Assembly (NCBI RefSeq): GCF_001652725.1 | Contig: NZ_LWHJ01000011.1 | Location: 682,001 to 746,000 of the forward strand | Reading direction: 5' to 3' | Origin: Pedobacter psychrophilus | GTDB taxonomy: Bacteria > Bacteroidota > Bacteroidia > Sphingobacteriales > Sphingobacteriaceae | DNA length: 64,000 nucleotides | Shown: positions 51,892-61,128 of the stretch, piece after piece | How the letters are laid out: every line of letters begins with the position of its first letter | How positions within the stretch are numbered: position 1 is the stretch's first letter | Program-made: the position numbers and the translations under genes | Notes under the pieces: generated by a model | The model's database searches: none | What the model was told of the DNA's origin: nothing | The model's input: only the letters and a program-made list of their open reading frames with translations

Positions 51892-53661
51892 ATGAATTTT
51901 TTACATCAAGCCATTTCCAAAGCGTTTAATGAAATTTTTGATCATGAAGTTTCTGAAAATCAGATAGTTTTAGAGCAAACTAAGAAAGAGTTTGAAGGTC
52001 AGGTTACTTTTGTAGTTTTTCCTTTTGTAAGATTTTCAAAAAAATCTCCAGAACAAACGGCAACTTTAATTGGTGATTATCTAAAAGAATATTGCGAAGA
52101 AGTTGCTGATTTTAACGTAATAAAAGGCTTTTTAAATATTGTATTAAGTGACGCTTATTGGATTGATGAATTTCTAAATATTTCACATCCTGATTTTGGG
52201 AGATTGCCATCAAATGGACAAAAGGTGATGGTAGAATATTCATCGCCAAATACCAATAAGCCTTTACATTTGGGGCATGTGCGTAATAATTTATTGGGTT
52301 ATGCTGTGGCCGAGATTTTACAAGCAGCTGGTTTTGAGGTTATAAAAGCGAATCTTGTTAATGATAGAGGCATACATATTTGTAAATCTATGTTGGCTTG
52401 GCAAAAATTTGGAGAGAATGAAACGCCAGAATCTACCCATTTAAAAGGCGATCATTTAGTAGGTAAATATTATGTAATTTTTGACCAACATTATAAAAAA
52501 GAAATAGAATTTTTAAAAGCAGAAGGGAAAACCGAGGAAGAGGCAAAAAAACAAGCACCACTAATTTTAGAGGCGCAAGAAATGTTATTGAAATGGGAAA
52601 CTGGAGATGAAGCGGTAATTGCGCTTTGGAAAAAAATGAACGAATGGGTTTATGCCGGTTTTGATAAAACTTATAAAGCTTTAGGTGTAAATTTTGATAA
52701 ATATTATTATGAATCTAACACTTACTTACTAGGGAAGGATATTGTTGCCGAAGGTTTAGAAAAAGGAGTTTTCTTTAAAAAAGAAGATGGTTCTGTTTGG
52801 ATAGATTTAACTGCGGATGGTTTGGACGAAAAGTTGGTGCAAAGAGCTGATGGAACTTCCGTTTACATTACACAAGATTTAGGTACTGCGCAATTAAAAT
52901 ACAATGATTTTAAAATGCAGGAATCTATTTATGTGGTTGGTAATGAACAAGATTACCATTTTAAAGTTTTGTTTTTGATTTTAGAAAAATTGGGTAAATC
53001 CTGGGCTAAGGGTTTGTATCATCTTTCTTATGGGATGGTTGATTTGCCTTCTGGTAAAATGAAATCGAGGGAAGGAACGGTAGTAGATGCAGATGATTTA
53101 ATTGAGGAAATGAAGCAAACGGCGAAGGAAAAAACCGAAGCTCTAGGCAAGGTTGATAATTTTGAAGCCGCAGAAAAAGAGCAACTTTTTGAAATGATTG
53201 GTTTGGGAGCTTTAAAATATTTCTTGTTAAAAGTAGAGCCAAAAAAACGTTTACTTTTTGATCCGAACGAGTCGATAGATTTTCAAGGAAATACGGGTCC
53301 GTTTATTCAATACACCCATGCCAGGATAAAATCTGTTTTAGCTAAAGCCGAAAAGGAATTAGGCAAAATCATTATTAAAAAGACGGAAGCATTAGCAGAA
53401 ACAGAATTAGAATTGATACAGATTTTAAGTAAATACCCTAATTTAATAAAATTAGCAGCTGAAGAACATAATCCTGCTTCAGTTGCAAATTATGCTTATG
53501 AGCTAGCCAAAATTTACAACAAATTTTATCAAACAGAAAGCATTTTAAAAGTAGAAGATGAAGATTTGAAAATCTTTAGACTTAAGCTTTCTTATCATAC
53601 TGCATCAACATTAAAAAAAGCTATGGGATTGCTAGGAATTGAAATGCCTGAAAGGATGTAG
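51892..53661 (+). CDS. argS: Arginyl-tRNA synthetase
   Basis: A 589-aa class I synthetase that charges tRNA-Arg. It has the N-terminal Add-1 domain, the VEYSSPNTNKPLHLGHVRNN block with the HIGH-type HLGH (126-129), the KMSKS-loop equivalent SGKMKSREGTVVDADDL, and the C-terminal DALR anticodon-binding domain ending IEMPERM. The KMSKS loop deviates in the middle as is common in ArgRS. Transcribed alone, with a -7 box just before its ATG and a palindromic terminator-like repeat after it. Confidence 0.97.
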   Translation: MNFLHQAISKAFNEIFDHEVSENQIVLEQTKKEFEGQVTFVVFPFVRFSKKSPEQTATLIGDYLKEYCEEVADFNVIKGFLNIVLSDAYWIDEFLNISHPDFGRLPSNGQKVMVEYSSPNTNKPLHLGHVRNNLLGYAVAEILQAAGFEVIKANLVNDRGIHICKSMLAWQKFGENETPESTHLKGDHLVGKYYVIFDQHYKKEIEFLKAEGKTEEEAKKQAPLILEAQEMLLKWETGDEAVIALWKKMNEWVYAGFDKTYKALGVNFDKYYYESNTYLLGKDIVAEGLEKGVFFKKEDGSVWIDLTADGLDEKLVQRADGTSVYITQDLGTAQLKYNDFKMQESIYVVGNEQDYHFKVLFLILEKLGKSWAKGLYHLSYGMVDLPSGKMKSREGTVVDADDLIEEMKQTAKEKTEALGKVDNFEAAEKEQLFEMIGLGALKYFLLKVEPKKRLLFDPNESIDFQGNTGPFIQYTHARIKSVLAKAEKELGKIIIKKTEALAETELELIQILSKYPNLIKLAAEEHNPASVANYAYELAKIYNKFYQTESILKVEDEDLKIFRLKLSYHTASTLKKAMGLLGIEMPERM

Positions 53662-53677
53662 AACTGAGACTTATTTC

Positions 53678-53710
53678 AGACTTACGAAGTTTTTAAAACT
53701 TCGTAAGTCT
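53678..53710. repeat. 33-bp palindrome, copy 2 (terminator-like)
   Basis: AGACTTACGAAGTTT (53678-53692), loop TTA, AAACTTCGTAAGTCT (53696-53710); arms identical to copy 1 at 49196-49228. Lies between the converging argS and GNAT-like genes and may terminate both. Confidence 0.85.
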
Positions 53711-53717
53711 TTAAAAG

Positions 53718-54836
53718 TTAAAAAACACAGATCATGGTTGCGTGTTTTTTGCCAAAAACAGAGCCTGTTGCGTCATGAATAGCCAACATTTTATCGTTAA
53801 AATCACCCACCCAAGAAAGTTCTAATTCATCGTACTGTTTCATTGGTATCACGTACTCTTTCAACTTTATGAAAATTGCAGATTCTAAACCATGTTTTTG
53901 AAATTTTTGCTTCGTTCCCATCACAATAGCCCGCATTCTATTTACACCTTTCCATCGCTTATAAACAAATTTCAACTTTCCAATTAAATCTAGTTTACCA
54001 TTTAAAGGTTTAATCATCAAATTTGCATCCGGTAAAATCACCACAAAAGAAGCTGGTTCTCCATTTATGTAAGCAAACCAAATAAGTTTGGGATCCATAA
54101 TTTGCTTCATTTGCTCAAAACTTTCTTGAACGGTTTCTAATTTAATGGGAGCGAAATGGTCAAAGTTTTTCCAACCATCATTATAAATCTCCATGAAATC
54201 CTTTGCATACTTATCAAAGTTTTTTGGATCTAAATATTCAAAAGTATAACCTGGTTTATTTGAAACCCAGTTTGCTATTTTTGTAAAACGTTCTGGAAAA
54301 GGCTTTGTAATATCTAAGTGGTTAGTTAGTTGATTGTACTCATTAACAAAACCATAGTTTTCGAAATGCTTTTGATAATAAGGTTTGTTATAATTCATTC
54401 CGTACGACGGATGAGTGAAACCTTCAATCAGTAAGCCCCAAAAAGTATCATTTTCCCCAAAATTAATTGGCCCTTCCATGGCTTGCATTCTGTTTTCTTT
54501 CAGCCACTTTCTTGCGGTATCAAATAAGAGTTTAAAAGCGGCATCATTATCTATACACTCAACAAAACCCACACCACCAGTTGGTTGTGCAAAAGTATTG
54601 GCTTTTTTGTCATTTATAAATGCTGCTATCCTTCCAATCAGATTTTTATTATCGTCTAATAAAATCCATCTTATTGCTTTACCATGAGCATGGTAACTGT
54701 TTTTTTTTGGATCAAAAACTGTCTTAATATCATTATCTAAAGGGCAAACCCAAACAGAATCATTTTTGTATATAATCCTTGCTACATCTAAAAAATCCTT
54801 TTCTCTTTTTGGGGAGTTAACCTCTAAAATTTTCAT
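53718..54836 (-). CDS. GNAT-fold acetyltransferase-like protein
   Basis: A 372-aa cytosolic protein. The N-terminal part (DSVWVCPLDNDIKTVFDPKKNSYHAHGKAIRWILLDDNKNLIGRIAAF) and the middle (AMEGPINFGENDTFWGLLIEGF) belong to a family widespread in Bacteroidota and usually listed as hypothetical or GNAT-like; the second half (WFAYINGEPASFVVILPDANLMI) contains the GNAT-like beta core. The final ELSWVGDFNDKMLAIHDATGS is characteristic. No substrate can be assigned. Converges with argS across the 33-bp palindrome. Confidence 0.7.
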   Translation of the reverse strand: MKILEVNSPKREKDFLDVARIIYKNDSVWVCPLDNDIKTVFDPKKNSYHAHGKAIRWILLDDNKNLIGRIAAFINDKKANTFAQPTGGVGFVECIDNDAAFKLLFDTARKWLKENRMQAMEGPINFGENDTFWGLLIEGFTHPSYGMNYNKPYYQKHFENYGFVNEYNQLTNHLDITKPFPERFTKIANWVSNKPGYTFEYLDPKNFDKYAKDFMEIYNDGWKNFDHFAPIKLETVQESFEQMKQIMDPKLIWFAYINGEPASFVVILPDANLMIKPLNGKLDLIGKLKFVYKRWKGVNRMRAIVMGTKQKFQKHGLESAIFIKLKEYVIPMKQYDELELSWVGDFNDKMLAIHDATGSVFGKKHATMICVF

Positions 54837-54859
54837 TTAAACTTTATTGTTATTAAATA

Positions 54860-54890
54860 AAAAAGCATCCACCATCATCTGGCGGATGCT
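54860..54890 (-). terminator. Terminator of the acidic microprotein gene
   Basis: Stem AGCATCC-CCA/TGG-GGATGCT (54864-54874 and 54880-54890, one mismatch), followed on the minus strand by a T-run (A-run on plus). Confidence 0.7.
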
Positions 54891-54913
54891 CAAAAATAAT
54901 TATTTAAAGAGAC

Positions 54914-55075
54914 TTAATAGTCGTCGTCGTCGTCAAAATCGGTTTCTATAACATCCAAGTCGTCTAACGGCATATCTAAGTCGTCATCTTCATCCTCAGT
55001 AAATTTACTTTTTGATGTAGAGTCTAAAGATTCGTCATCTAAATCTTCTTCGATTGGTTTGTGTTGCTTTCCCAT
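54914..55075 (-). CDS. Acidic microprotein, 53 aa
   Basis: A short ORF from ATG 55075 to TAA at 54916-54914. About 40% of residues are Asp or Glu, ending in DFDDDDDY; the start MGKQHKPIEEDLDDES is the only less acidic part. It sits between its own terminator (54860-54890) and a non-coding leader, which supports real expression. Similar Asp-rich small proteins are seen in Bacteroidota genomes near scpB. Function unknown; a nucleic-acid mimic or metal-binding role is only speculation. Confidence 0.65.
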   Translation of the reverse strand: MGKQHKPIEEDLDDESLDSTSKSKFTEDEDDDLDMPLDDLDVIETDFDDDDDY

Positions 55076-55206
55076 TTGTATGATTTTTATTATGCTAATA
55101 AAGTTATAATTTTTAAAAAGGAACTAAAAATTTATTTTAATTTTTTTGTGTGTTAAAACGTCCTCAAAAATATAAAGGAAATTGAATAACAAGAAATATT
55201 TTAAAA

Positions 55207-55764
55207 TTAATCTGATTTTTCTCCAACTTCAGATTGAGATGGCGATTCAATATCTTTTAAATGAGGTAAATCTGAAATAGTGTTAATTCCAAAATAATCT
55301 AAAAAATAATCGCTTAAGCTGTAAATTATAGGTTTTCCAGGGGTTTCGGCTTTACCAGCGATTGTAATTAAATCTTTTTCCAGCAGTTTTTGTACCGTAT
55401 AATCACAATTTACGCCTCTAACTTGCTCAATTTCTGTTTTGGTAATAGGTTGCCTATAGGCGATAATTGCTAATGTTTCTAAAGCAGACTGACTAAGTTT
55501 CTTTTTAGTTTTTTGAATATGAAGTTGATTAATAACTGGTAGCATTTCTTTAATAGTAAGAAATTGATAACCGCCAGAAATTTTAACTAATTCTAGAGCA
55601 GAGTTTTGGCTTTTATACTTTTTTTGAATGTTTTCAATTGTTATCAAAACGTCTTCTTCCTTGATGTCTTTCTCTAAGGTTGCTTCCAAGCACAAAATAA
55701 TTTCTTCTAATCTGATGCTGGTATCAGATGCAAAGATTAATGCCTCGATATATTGCTCAAACAT
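55207..55764 (-). CDS. scpB: Segregation and condensation protein B
   Basis: A 185-aa ScpB with two winged-helix domains: MFEQYIEALIFASDTSIRLEEII at the N-terminus and KKKLSQSALETLAIIAYRQPITKTEIEQVRGVNCDYTVQKLLEKDLI in the second. It binds ScpA and the SMC kleisin ring to organise chromosomes. The C-terminus is extended by an acidic/serine tail after the domain. scpA is not adjacent. A 131-bp upstream gap separates it from the acidic microprotein. Confidence 0.95.
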   Translation of the reverse strand: MFEQYIEALIFASDTSIRLEEIILCLEATLEKDIKEEDVLITIENIQKKYKSQNSALELVKISGGYQFLTIKEMLPVINQLHIQKTKKKLSQSALETLAIIAYRQPITKTEIEQVRGVNCDYTVQKLLEKDLITIAGKAETPGKPIIYSLSDYFLDYFGINTISDLPHLKDIESPSQSEVGEKSD

Positions 55765-55821
55765 AAATTTTTGTAATTGATTAAAATTAAAAGAGCTAAG
55801 ATATTTTATAACAAAACTATA

Positions 55822-56946
55822 CTAATAGTCAATTACTTGTTGTTCTAAATGCTTTACATCTGTTCGCCATTGATAAAGTTGGTTACGCAATTGAGGTTCA
55901 AATCCCGCATCTATAATAGATTCTTGGATACCGTTAGAAGTAAAACGATGAGGAGCACCCGCTGCACTAACCACATTTTCTTCGATCATGATAGAACCAA
56001 AATCATTTGCACCAGCATGTAAACAAATTTGCGCCACCTGCTTGCCAACCGTTAGCCAACTTGCTTGTATGTTTTTAATATTTGGCAACATTATTCTGCT
56101 CAAAGCAATCATTCTAATGTATTCGTCTCCGGTAACATTATTGGTGATTCCTCTTAGTTTTTTTAGCAATGTGCCATCATCCTGAAAAGGCCAAGGAATA
56201 AATGCAACAAAACCATGATTTCCTTCAGGTTTTTCAGCTTGAACTTCTCTTATCCATATCAAATGCTCAAAACGTTCTTCAATTGTTTCAATATGGCCAA
56301 ACATCATAGTGGCAGAAGTTGGAATATTTAATTGATGAGCAGCTCTCATTACATCTAACCACTCTTGTCCGCCGCATTTTCCTTTAGAGATTAATCTTCT
56401 AACCCTATCGTTTAAAATTTCTGCTCCAGCACCTGGTAGAGAATCTAAACCAGCTTGTTTCATATTCTTTAAGACGTCATAATGACTCATGCCTTCTAAT
56501 TTTGCAACATGGGCAATTTCTGGCGGACCTAAAGAGTGCAATTTTACTTGTGGATAAAGTTGTTTTAACTGTCTAAATAAATCTGAATAAAATTTTAAGC
56601 CTAAATCCGGGTGATGACCTCCTTGTAATAAAAGTTGATCTCCACCTAATTTGATGGTTTCTTCAATTTTCACCTTATAGGTTTCAATATCGGTAATGTA
56701 GCTTTCCTCATGCCCTGGTCTTCGAAAAAAATTACAGAACTTACAATTAGCAATGCAGACGTTTGTTGTGTTTACGTTCCTATCTATTTGCCAAGTAACC
56801 TTGCCATGCGGTACTTGCTTTTTACGCAGTTCATTAGCAACGTACATCAACTCTGGTGTGGAAGCGTTATGGTAAAGATGCAAGCCTTCTTCTAAATTTA
56901 AAAATTCAAAATTTTGAGCTCTGCTCAATATCTCAGGAATATTCAT
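55822..56946 (-). CDS. mqnC: Cyclic dehypoxanthinyl futalosine synthase (radical SAM)
   Basis: A 374-aa radical SAM enzyme. The iron-sulphur motif is NVCIANCKFCNFFRR (C64, C68, C71); LLLQGGHHPDLGLKFYSDLF, LHSLGPPEI, DSLPGAGAEIL and TSATMMFGHIE follow the MqnC pattern. MqnC closes the ring in the futalosine route of menaquinone synthesis, so this organism probably makes menaquinone via futalosine. MqnE is a close relative, hence some uncertainty. ATG 56946 is chosen rather than the upstream TTG because a -7 box TATTTTTG ends 3 nt before it. Confidence 0.88.
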   Translation of the reverse strand: MNIPEILSRAQNFEFLNLEEGLHLYHNASTPELMYVANELRKKQVPHGKVTWQIDRNVNTTNVCIANCKFCNFFRRPGHEESYITDIETYKVKIEETIKLGGDQLLLQGGHHPDLGLKFYSDLFRQLKQLYPQVKLHSLGPPEIAHVAKLEGMSHYDVLKNMKQAGLDSLPGAGAEILNDRVRRLISKGKCGGQEWLDVMRAAHQLNIPTSATMMFGHIETIEERFEHLIWIREVQAEKPEGNHGFVAFIPWPFQDDGTLLKKLRGITNNVTGDEYIRMIALSRIMLPNIKNIQASWLTVGKQVAQICLHAGANDFGSIMIEENVVSAAGAPHRFTSNGIQESIIDAGFEPQLRNQLYQWRTDVKHLEQQVIDY

Positions 56947-56949
56947 ACA

Positions 56950-56957
56950 CAAAAATA
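56950..56957 (-). promoter_or_regulatory. -7 box of mqnC, 3 nt before the ATG
   Basis: Minus strand TATTTTTG-TGT-ATG. Same spacing as in the pdxJ and integrase promoters. Confidence 0.55.
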
Positions 56958-57495
56958 CAGCTTATAATCAATTTTGTTTGTGAATTTTTAATAGTTGACT
57001 TTAATTCATTAATCAAAAAAAAAATGATTTTTTAAATTACGAAAAGCTTATAAAACAGTTAAGCTCCAAACGGGGAGAGTGGAGCTTAAACTAACCAATT
57101 ATAAACCTAAATTAAACGATAGGAAATTTTATAAAGTAACTGAGAACCACCTCGAATTACTTGGTGTAAAGATAACACTATGAGTAATCCTAATTGTCAT
57201 GTTTTTGTCAGTAATTTATTAAATTTTAAACCATATGTTTTTATTATTGATAATTCAATAGGTCAAATGTTAAAAAAATGTTAAATTAATAAGTATTATG
57301 TATGCATTGGGTAAATATTGTTGATAATTTTGAGTTTAAACAAAGTCTAATTAACAATTTTGCAAAAACCTTTTTAAGGACTTTAGTTTTTGATAAATCA
57401 CTATTACATTAAAATCTAATTAAACTTCTAGAAACATTTAAAATTTATCGATACATTTAACATCCTGTAAAACAATTTTTTACGTTTATTACCGT
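56958..57495. other. Non-coding region upstream of the subtilase gene
   Basis: 538 bp without an ORF. Holds a hairpin TTAAGCTCCA/TGGAGCTTAA (57059-57068 and 57080-57089, 11-nt G-rich loop) followed by AACTAACCAATTATAAACC, a leader style often seen before surface-protein genes in these bacteria. The hairpin is 400 nt before the subtilase ATG; it might be a terminator remnant or an RNA element. No promoter consensus was fixed. Confidence 0.45.
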
Positions 57496-60363
57496 ATGAA
57501 AAAATATTTCTACTTATTTTCTGTAATAATTCTTGTAGTTTTTAAATCACTAGCTTTTGGTACAGAGAAAGATTCTTTAAGAACTTATCATCTGCCAAAA
57601 GGTGTTAATGAATCAGACTATTTAGATAAAACTATTATTGTAAAATATAAAAATGTCCCTCTACAGGGAGTTAAAACATTTGATACTGGTAACAATAAAA
57701 ATTCATCTCTTCTAAAAATAAATTCTCAAAAGCCAGTCTTAAGAGTTGGGGATTTATCTCGTAAAACTTTTTCAGATCAACAAAAAATCAACGAAGTTGG
57801 TCTAAACAGGATATTTGAAGTAGTTTATGATGATCATATTTCTGTTGAAGCGGCAATTAATGAAATATTGAAAGATAAAACTGTTGAATATGCAGAACCA
57901 AGTTTTATCTATCATACTTTTACCGATCCAAATGATCCTTCTTACACAGGAGGAAATCAAAACTATCTGAATCAGGTAAAAGCATCTCAGGCTTGGAATA
58001 TACAACCAAATGCAAATGGAATTGTAATTGCGATTGTAGATTCTGGTTCTGATTTAACCCATGAAGATTTAGCAGCTAATATATTCGTTAACCCAAATGA
58101 TCCTATTAATGGTATTGACGATGATAACGATGGCTACATTGATAACAATAAAGGTTGGGATTTTGTGGGTTTATCTGCAAGTAATTTAAAAGAAGATAAT
58201 GATCCTTCAGCAAAATCGGACTCTGTTGATCATGGGATACACGTAAGTGGTTTAGCATCTGCCGTCACTAATAACGGTAAAGGAATCGCAAGTATCGCCC
58301 AAACGGCAAAATTAATGATCTTAAAAGTTGGTTCTGATGATAATGCCAGTGCCATTTATAGAGGTTATGATGGAATTATATATGCAGCAGACCATGGAGT
58401 AAAAATAATTAGTTGTTCTTGGGGCGGTCCTGGAGGAGGTGCATTTGGACAGGATGTGATTAATTATGCAGTGAGTAAAGGTTGCCTGGTAGTGGTTGCA
58501 GCTGGTAATAGTAGAACAGATGAGCCTATTTTTCCTGCTGCTTATAAAGGTGCATTTGCAGTGTCTAATGTTGCAAACAATGATGTGAAGGCTTCTTCAT
58601 CAAGTTATGGCTACCATGTTTCTTTAGCATCGCCTGGTTCTTCAATTTATAGTACAGTTAATAGGAGTTTATATGGTTATAAAAGTGGAACTTCTATGGC
58701 TACACCGATTGTTTCTAGTGCAGTAGCTTTAGTTTGGGCAAAATATCCAAGTCTAACCGCTATTCAAATTGGAGAAATTTTACGATTAAATTCTGATGAC
58801 ATTTATGGATTGACAGGTAATAGTAATTATATTAATCAGTTAGGTAAAGGACGATTTAACGTTTATAAAGCATTACTTAATGGTTCAAATTCACCATCAA
58901 TTAAAAATCAGAAAATTACCATAACAGATCATTCTTTTGGAGCTTATTCTCAGGGAGATACTTTGTTATATTATTTTGATTTAAAAAATATCTTGCAAAA
59001 CACAAATAATCTATCAGTAACCTTAAGTTCTACCAATCCTAGTATTAATATTCTGAATGCGAATTTGAACGCTGGAACTATTAATACTAATCAAATAAAA
59101 AACATTGGTCCTTTTAAAGTTGTGGTTAAACCGGTTACTGCCGATAATTCATCAATTATATTTACTTTAAATTATACAGATTTAGCTTCCTCTTATCAGG
59201 ATAATGAATTTTTTACGACAACCGTTAATTTAGATTATCAAAATATTACTGTTAATAAAACCTATACAACAATTACTAGTAATGGAAAAGTGGGTTTTAG
59301 TGCTGATGATGCAACAAATGGTTTAGGATTTATTTATAAGGATTTTGATTTATTATATGAAGCTAGTTTAATGATCGGTAACTCAGCAACTGTAGTTTCA
59401 AATAATGCTAGAGGCACAAACGGGACTTCTGATCATCATTTTGTTAAATTGAGTAAAGTAGCAAAAGTAACAAACTCAACTGCAGATTATGAGGGAAATG
59501 CAACTTTTACAGATGCTGCTAATCCTTCAGCTTTAGGATTATCAGTAAAAAATACATTAACCGCTTATAAAAATTCTCCCGATGACAAATATGTAATTAC
59601 GCAATATGAGATCACCAATAAAACAACTGCTACTATTAGCAATGTTTATGCAGGTTTATTTACAGATTGGGATGTGGATGAAGGGGATAAAAACCTTTTA
59701 AGATATGATGATGCTTTAAAATTAGCTTATTGTTATGCTAGTACTCCGCTTTCTCCTTATGCTGGAGTGAAACTTCTATCTGCTACTGCGACTCCAGTTT
59801 TTTATCCAATGTCATATCAAATACCTGGGGATTTTCAAGAAGATGGAAACTTTACTATATCAGAAAAATTCGCGACTTTATCTAGTGGAATAAAATCTAA
59901 TACTTTAGGAACCGGAACTGGTTTAGATGTGATGTTTACCTCTGGTTACGGCCCTTATTCTTTAGCGCCGAATCAAACTGTAAAAGTGGCTTTTGCATTT
60001 TTGGCTGGCGATGATTTAACGGATATTAAAACTTCCGCTTTAGCTGCACAAGCAAAATATGGGCAAATTACCACTGCTGTAAATCCAGAGGCTATTTTAA
60101 ATCAGTTTTCTGTGTCTCAAAATTATCCTAATCCTGCAACTTCAAACACAAACTTTATGGTTTATATCCCATCAAATGGAAGATTAGATATTGAATTATA
60201 TGATTTGACAGGCAAAAAAATTAAAACTTTGTTTAATGGAGATTCAAAAAAAGGCAATCATGATTTTACTATCGATGCTAATCTATTAAACAGTGGAATT
60301 TATTTTTACAAAGCTTCTTTTGGAGGATTAGATAGGGTTATGAAAATGGTGGTGATAAAATAA
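57496..60363 (+). CDS. Secreted S8 subtilisin-like protease with type IX sorting domain
   Basis: A 955-aa exported protein. Signal peptide (about 1-22), an I9-like propeptide region (about 40-140) and the S8 catalytic domain with Asp182 (IAIVDSGSDL), His246 (DHGIHVSG), the oxyanion Asn338 (AAGNS) and Ser400 (SGTSMATP), so it looks active. A long beta-rich region follows (about 480-860). The last 80 residues (NYPNPATSNTNFMVYIPSNG, LDIELYDLTGKKI, SGIYFYKA, VMKMVVIK) form a type A C-terminal domain that directs type IX secretion to the surface. It probably degrades extracellular protein. Confidence 0.95.
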   Translation: MKKYFYLFSVIILVVFKSLAFGTEKDSLRTYHLPKGVNESDYLDKTIIVKYKNVPLQGVKTFDTGNNKNSSLLKINSQKPVLRVGDLSRKTFSDQQKINEVGLNRIFEVVYDDHISVEAAINEILKDKTVEYAEPSFIYHTFTDPNDPSYTGGNQNYLNQVKASQAWNIQPNANGIVIAIVDSGSDLTHEDLAANIFVNPNDPINGIDDDNDGYIDNNKGWDFVGLSASNLKEDNDPSAKSDSVDHGIHVSGLASAVTNNGKGIASIAQTAKLMILKVGSDDNASAIYRGYDGIIYAADHGVKIISCSWGGPGGGAFGQDVINYAVSKGCLVVVAAGNSRTDEPIFPAAYKGAFAVSNVANNDVKASSSSYGYHVSLASPGSSIYSTVNRSLYGYKSGTSMATPIVSSAVALVWAKYPSLTAIQIGEILRLNSDDIYGLTGNSNYINQLGKGRFNVYKALLNGSNSPSIKNQKITITDHSFGAYSQGDTLLYYFDLKNILQNTNNLSVTLSSTNPSINILNANLNAGTINTNQIKNIGPFKVVVKPVTADNSSIIFTLNYTDLASSYQDNEFFTTTVNLDYQNITVNKTYTTITSNGKVGFSADDATNGLGFIYKDFDLLYEASLMIGNSATVVSNNARGTNGTSDHHFVKLSKVAKVTNSTADYEGNATFTDAANPSALGLSVKNTLTAYKNSPDDKYVITQYEITNKTTATISNVYAGLFTDWDVDEGDKNLLRYDDALKLAYCYASTPLSPYAGVKLLSATATPVFYPMSYQIPGDFQEDGNFTISEKFATLSSGIKSNTLGTGTGLDVMFTSGYGPYSLAPNQTVKVAFAFLAGDDLTDIKTSALAAQAKYGQITTAVNPEAILNQFSVSQNYPNPATSNTNFMVYIPSNGRLDIELYDLTGKKIKTLFNGDSKKGNHDFTIDANLLNSGIYFYKASFGGLDRVMKMVVIK

Positions 60364-60460
60364 ACTTTCATATTATATAAATAAAAAGGATGTAATTTTG
60401 AAATTTTAACATGAAGAAATTAAGATATAATTCTTAATGCCTTAATGGTGAGAAAACTAA

Positions 60461-61033
60461 TTAATCTAAATTAAAACAAACCCTGCACCTAGGCTCATAG
60501 CTTTCTTTTTCTCCTAACATGACTTGATTTTTATTTTCTACCAGGCGGTAACTAAAAAGAGCAGAATTACCACATTTCATGCAAACTGCATGAACTTTGG
60601 TTACATCATCAGCAATGGCCATTAAAGCTGGAATTGGACCAAAAGGTCGGCCTTCAAAATCCATATCTAAACCTGCAATAATTACTCTTATACCTCTGTT
60701 TGCCAACTTGACACATACATCGGGCAATTCATCATCAAAAAACTGGGCTTCATCAATCCCAACAACTTGGGCATTGCTTCCATATAATAAAATAGCAGAA
60801 GAATGGTCTACAGGTGTAGATTGTACTGAATTTAAATCGTGAGAAACTACAGCTGTTTCATCATATCTAGTATCAGTTTTAGGTTTAAAAATTTCTACCT
60901 GTAATTTGGCAATTTGGGCTCTTTTTAAACGGCGCAAAAGTTCTTCTGTTTTACCAGAAAACATAGAACCGCATACTACTTCAATACTTCCTCCTAACTC
61001 GCTTCTTATTCTTAACCTATTATCGCTAAACAT
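60461..61033 (-). CDS. tdk: Thymidine kinase
   Basis: A 190-aa type II thymidine kinase: P-loop [19 protein letters not shown], the [11 protein letters not shown] segment, Walker-B-like [12 protein letters not shown], lasso region, and a zinc ribbon with four cysteines ([13 protein letters not shown] and CRVCF). It phosphorylates thymidine to dTMP in the salvage pathway. Length is normal. Stand-alone on the minus strand, diverging from the acidic protein gene. Confidence 0.96.
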   Translation of the reverse strand: MFSDNRLRIRSELGGSIEVVCGSMFSGKTEELLRRLKRAQIAKLQVEIFKPKTDTRYDETAVVSHDLNSVQSTPVDHSSAILLYGSNAQVVGIDEAQFFDDELPDVCVKLANRGIRVIIAGLDMDFEGRPFGPIPALMAIADDVTKVHAVCMKCGNSALFSYRLVENKNQVMLGEKESYEPRCRVCFNLD

Positions 61034-61128
61034 AAATTGCCTTAAACCTTTCGGCTAATATCAGAATTATATGTTATTTTTGAGAACGTTTTACCAACAT
61101 AAATAGTCGATAATTACGTTTCCTTACC

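Noticed and set aside
53052-53085. Degenerate KMSKS loop in argS as a sign of a pseudo-synthetase
   Set aside because: ArgRS naturally varies in this loop and all other motifs and domains are intact.
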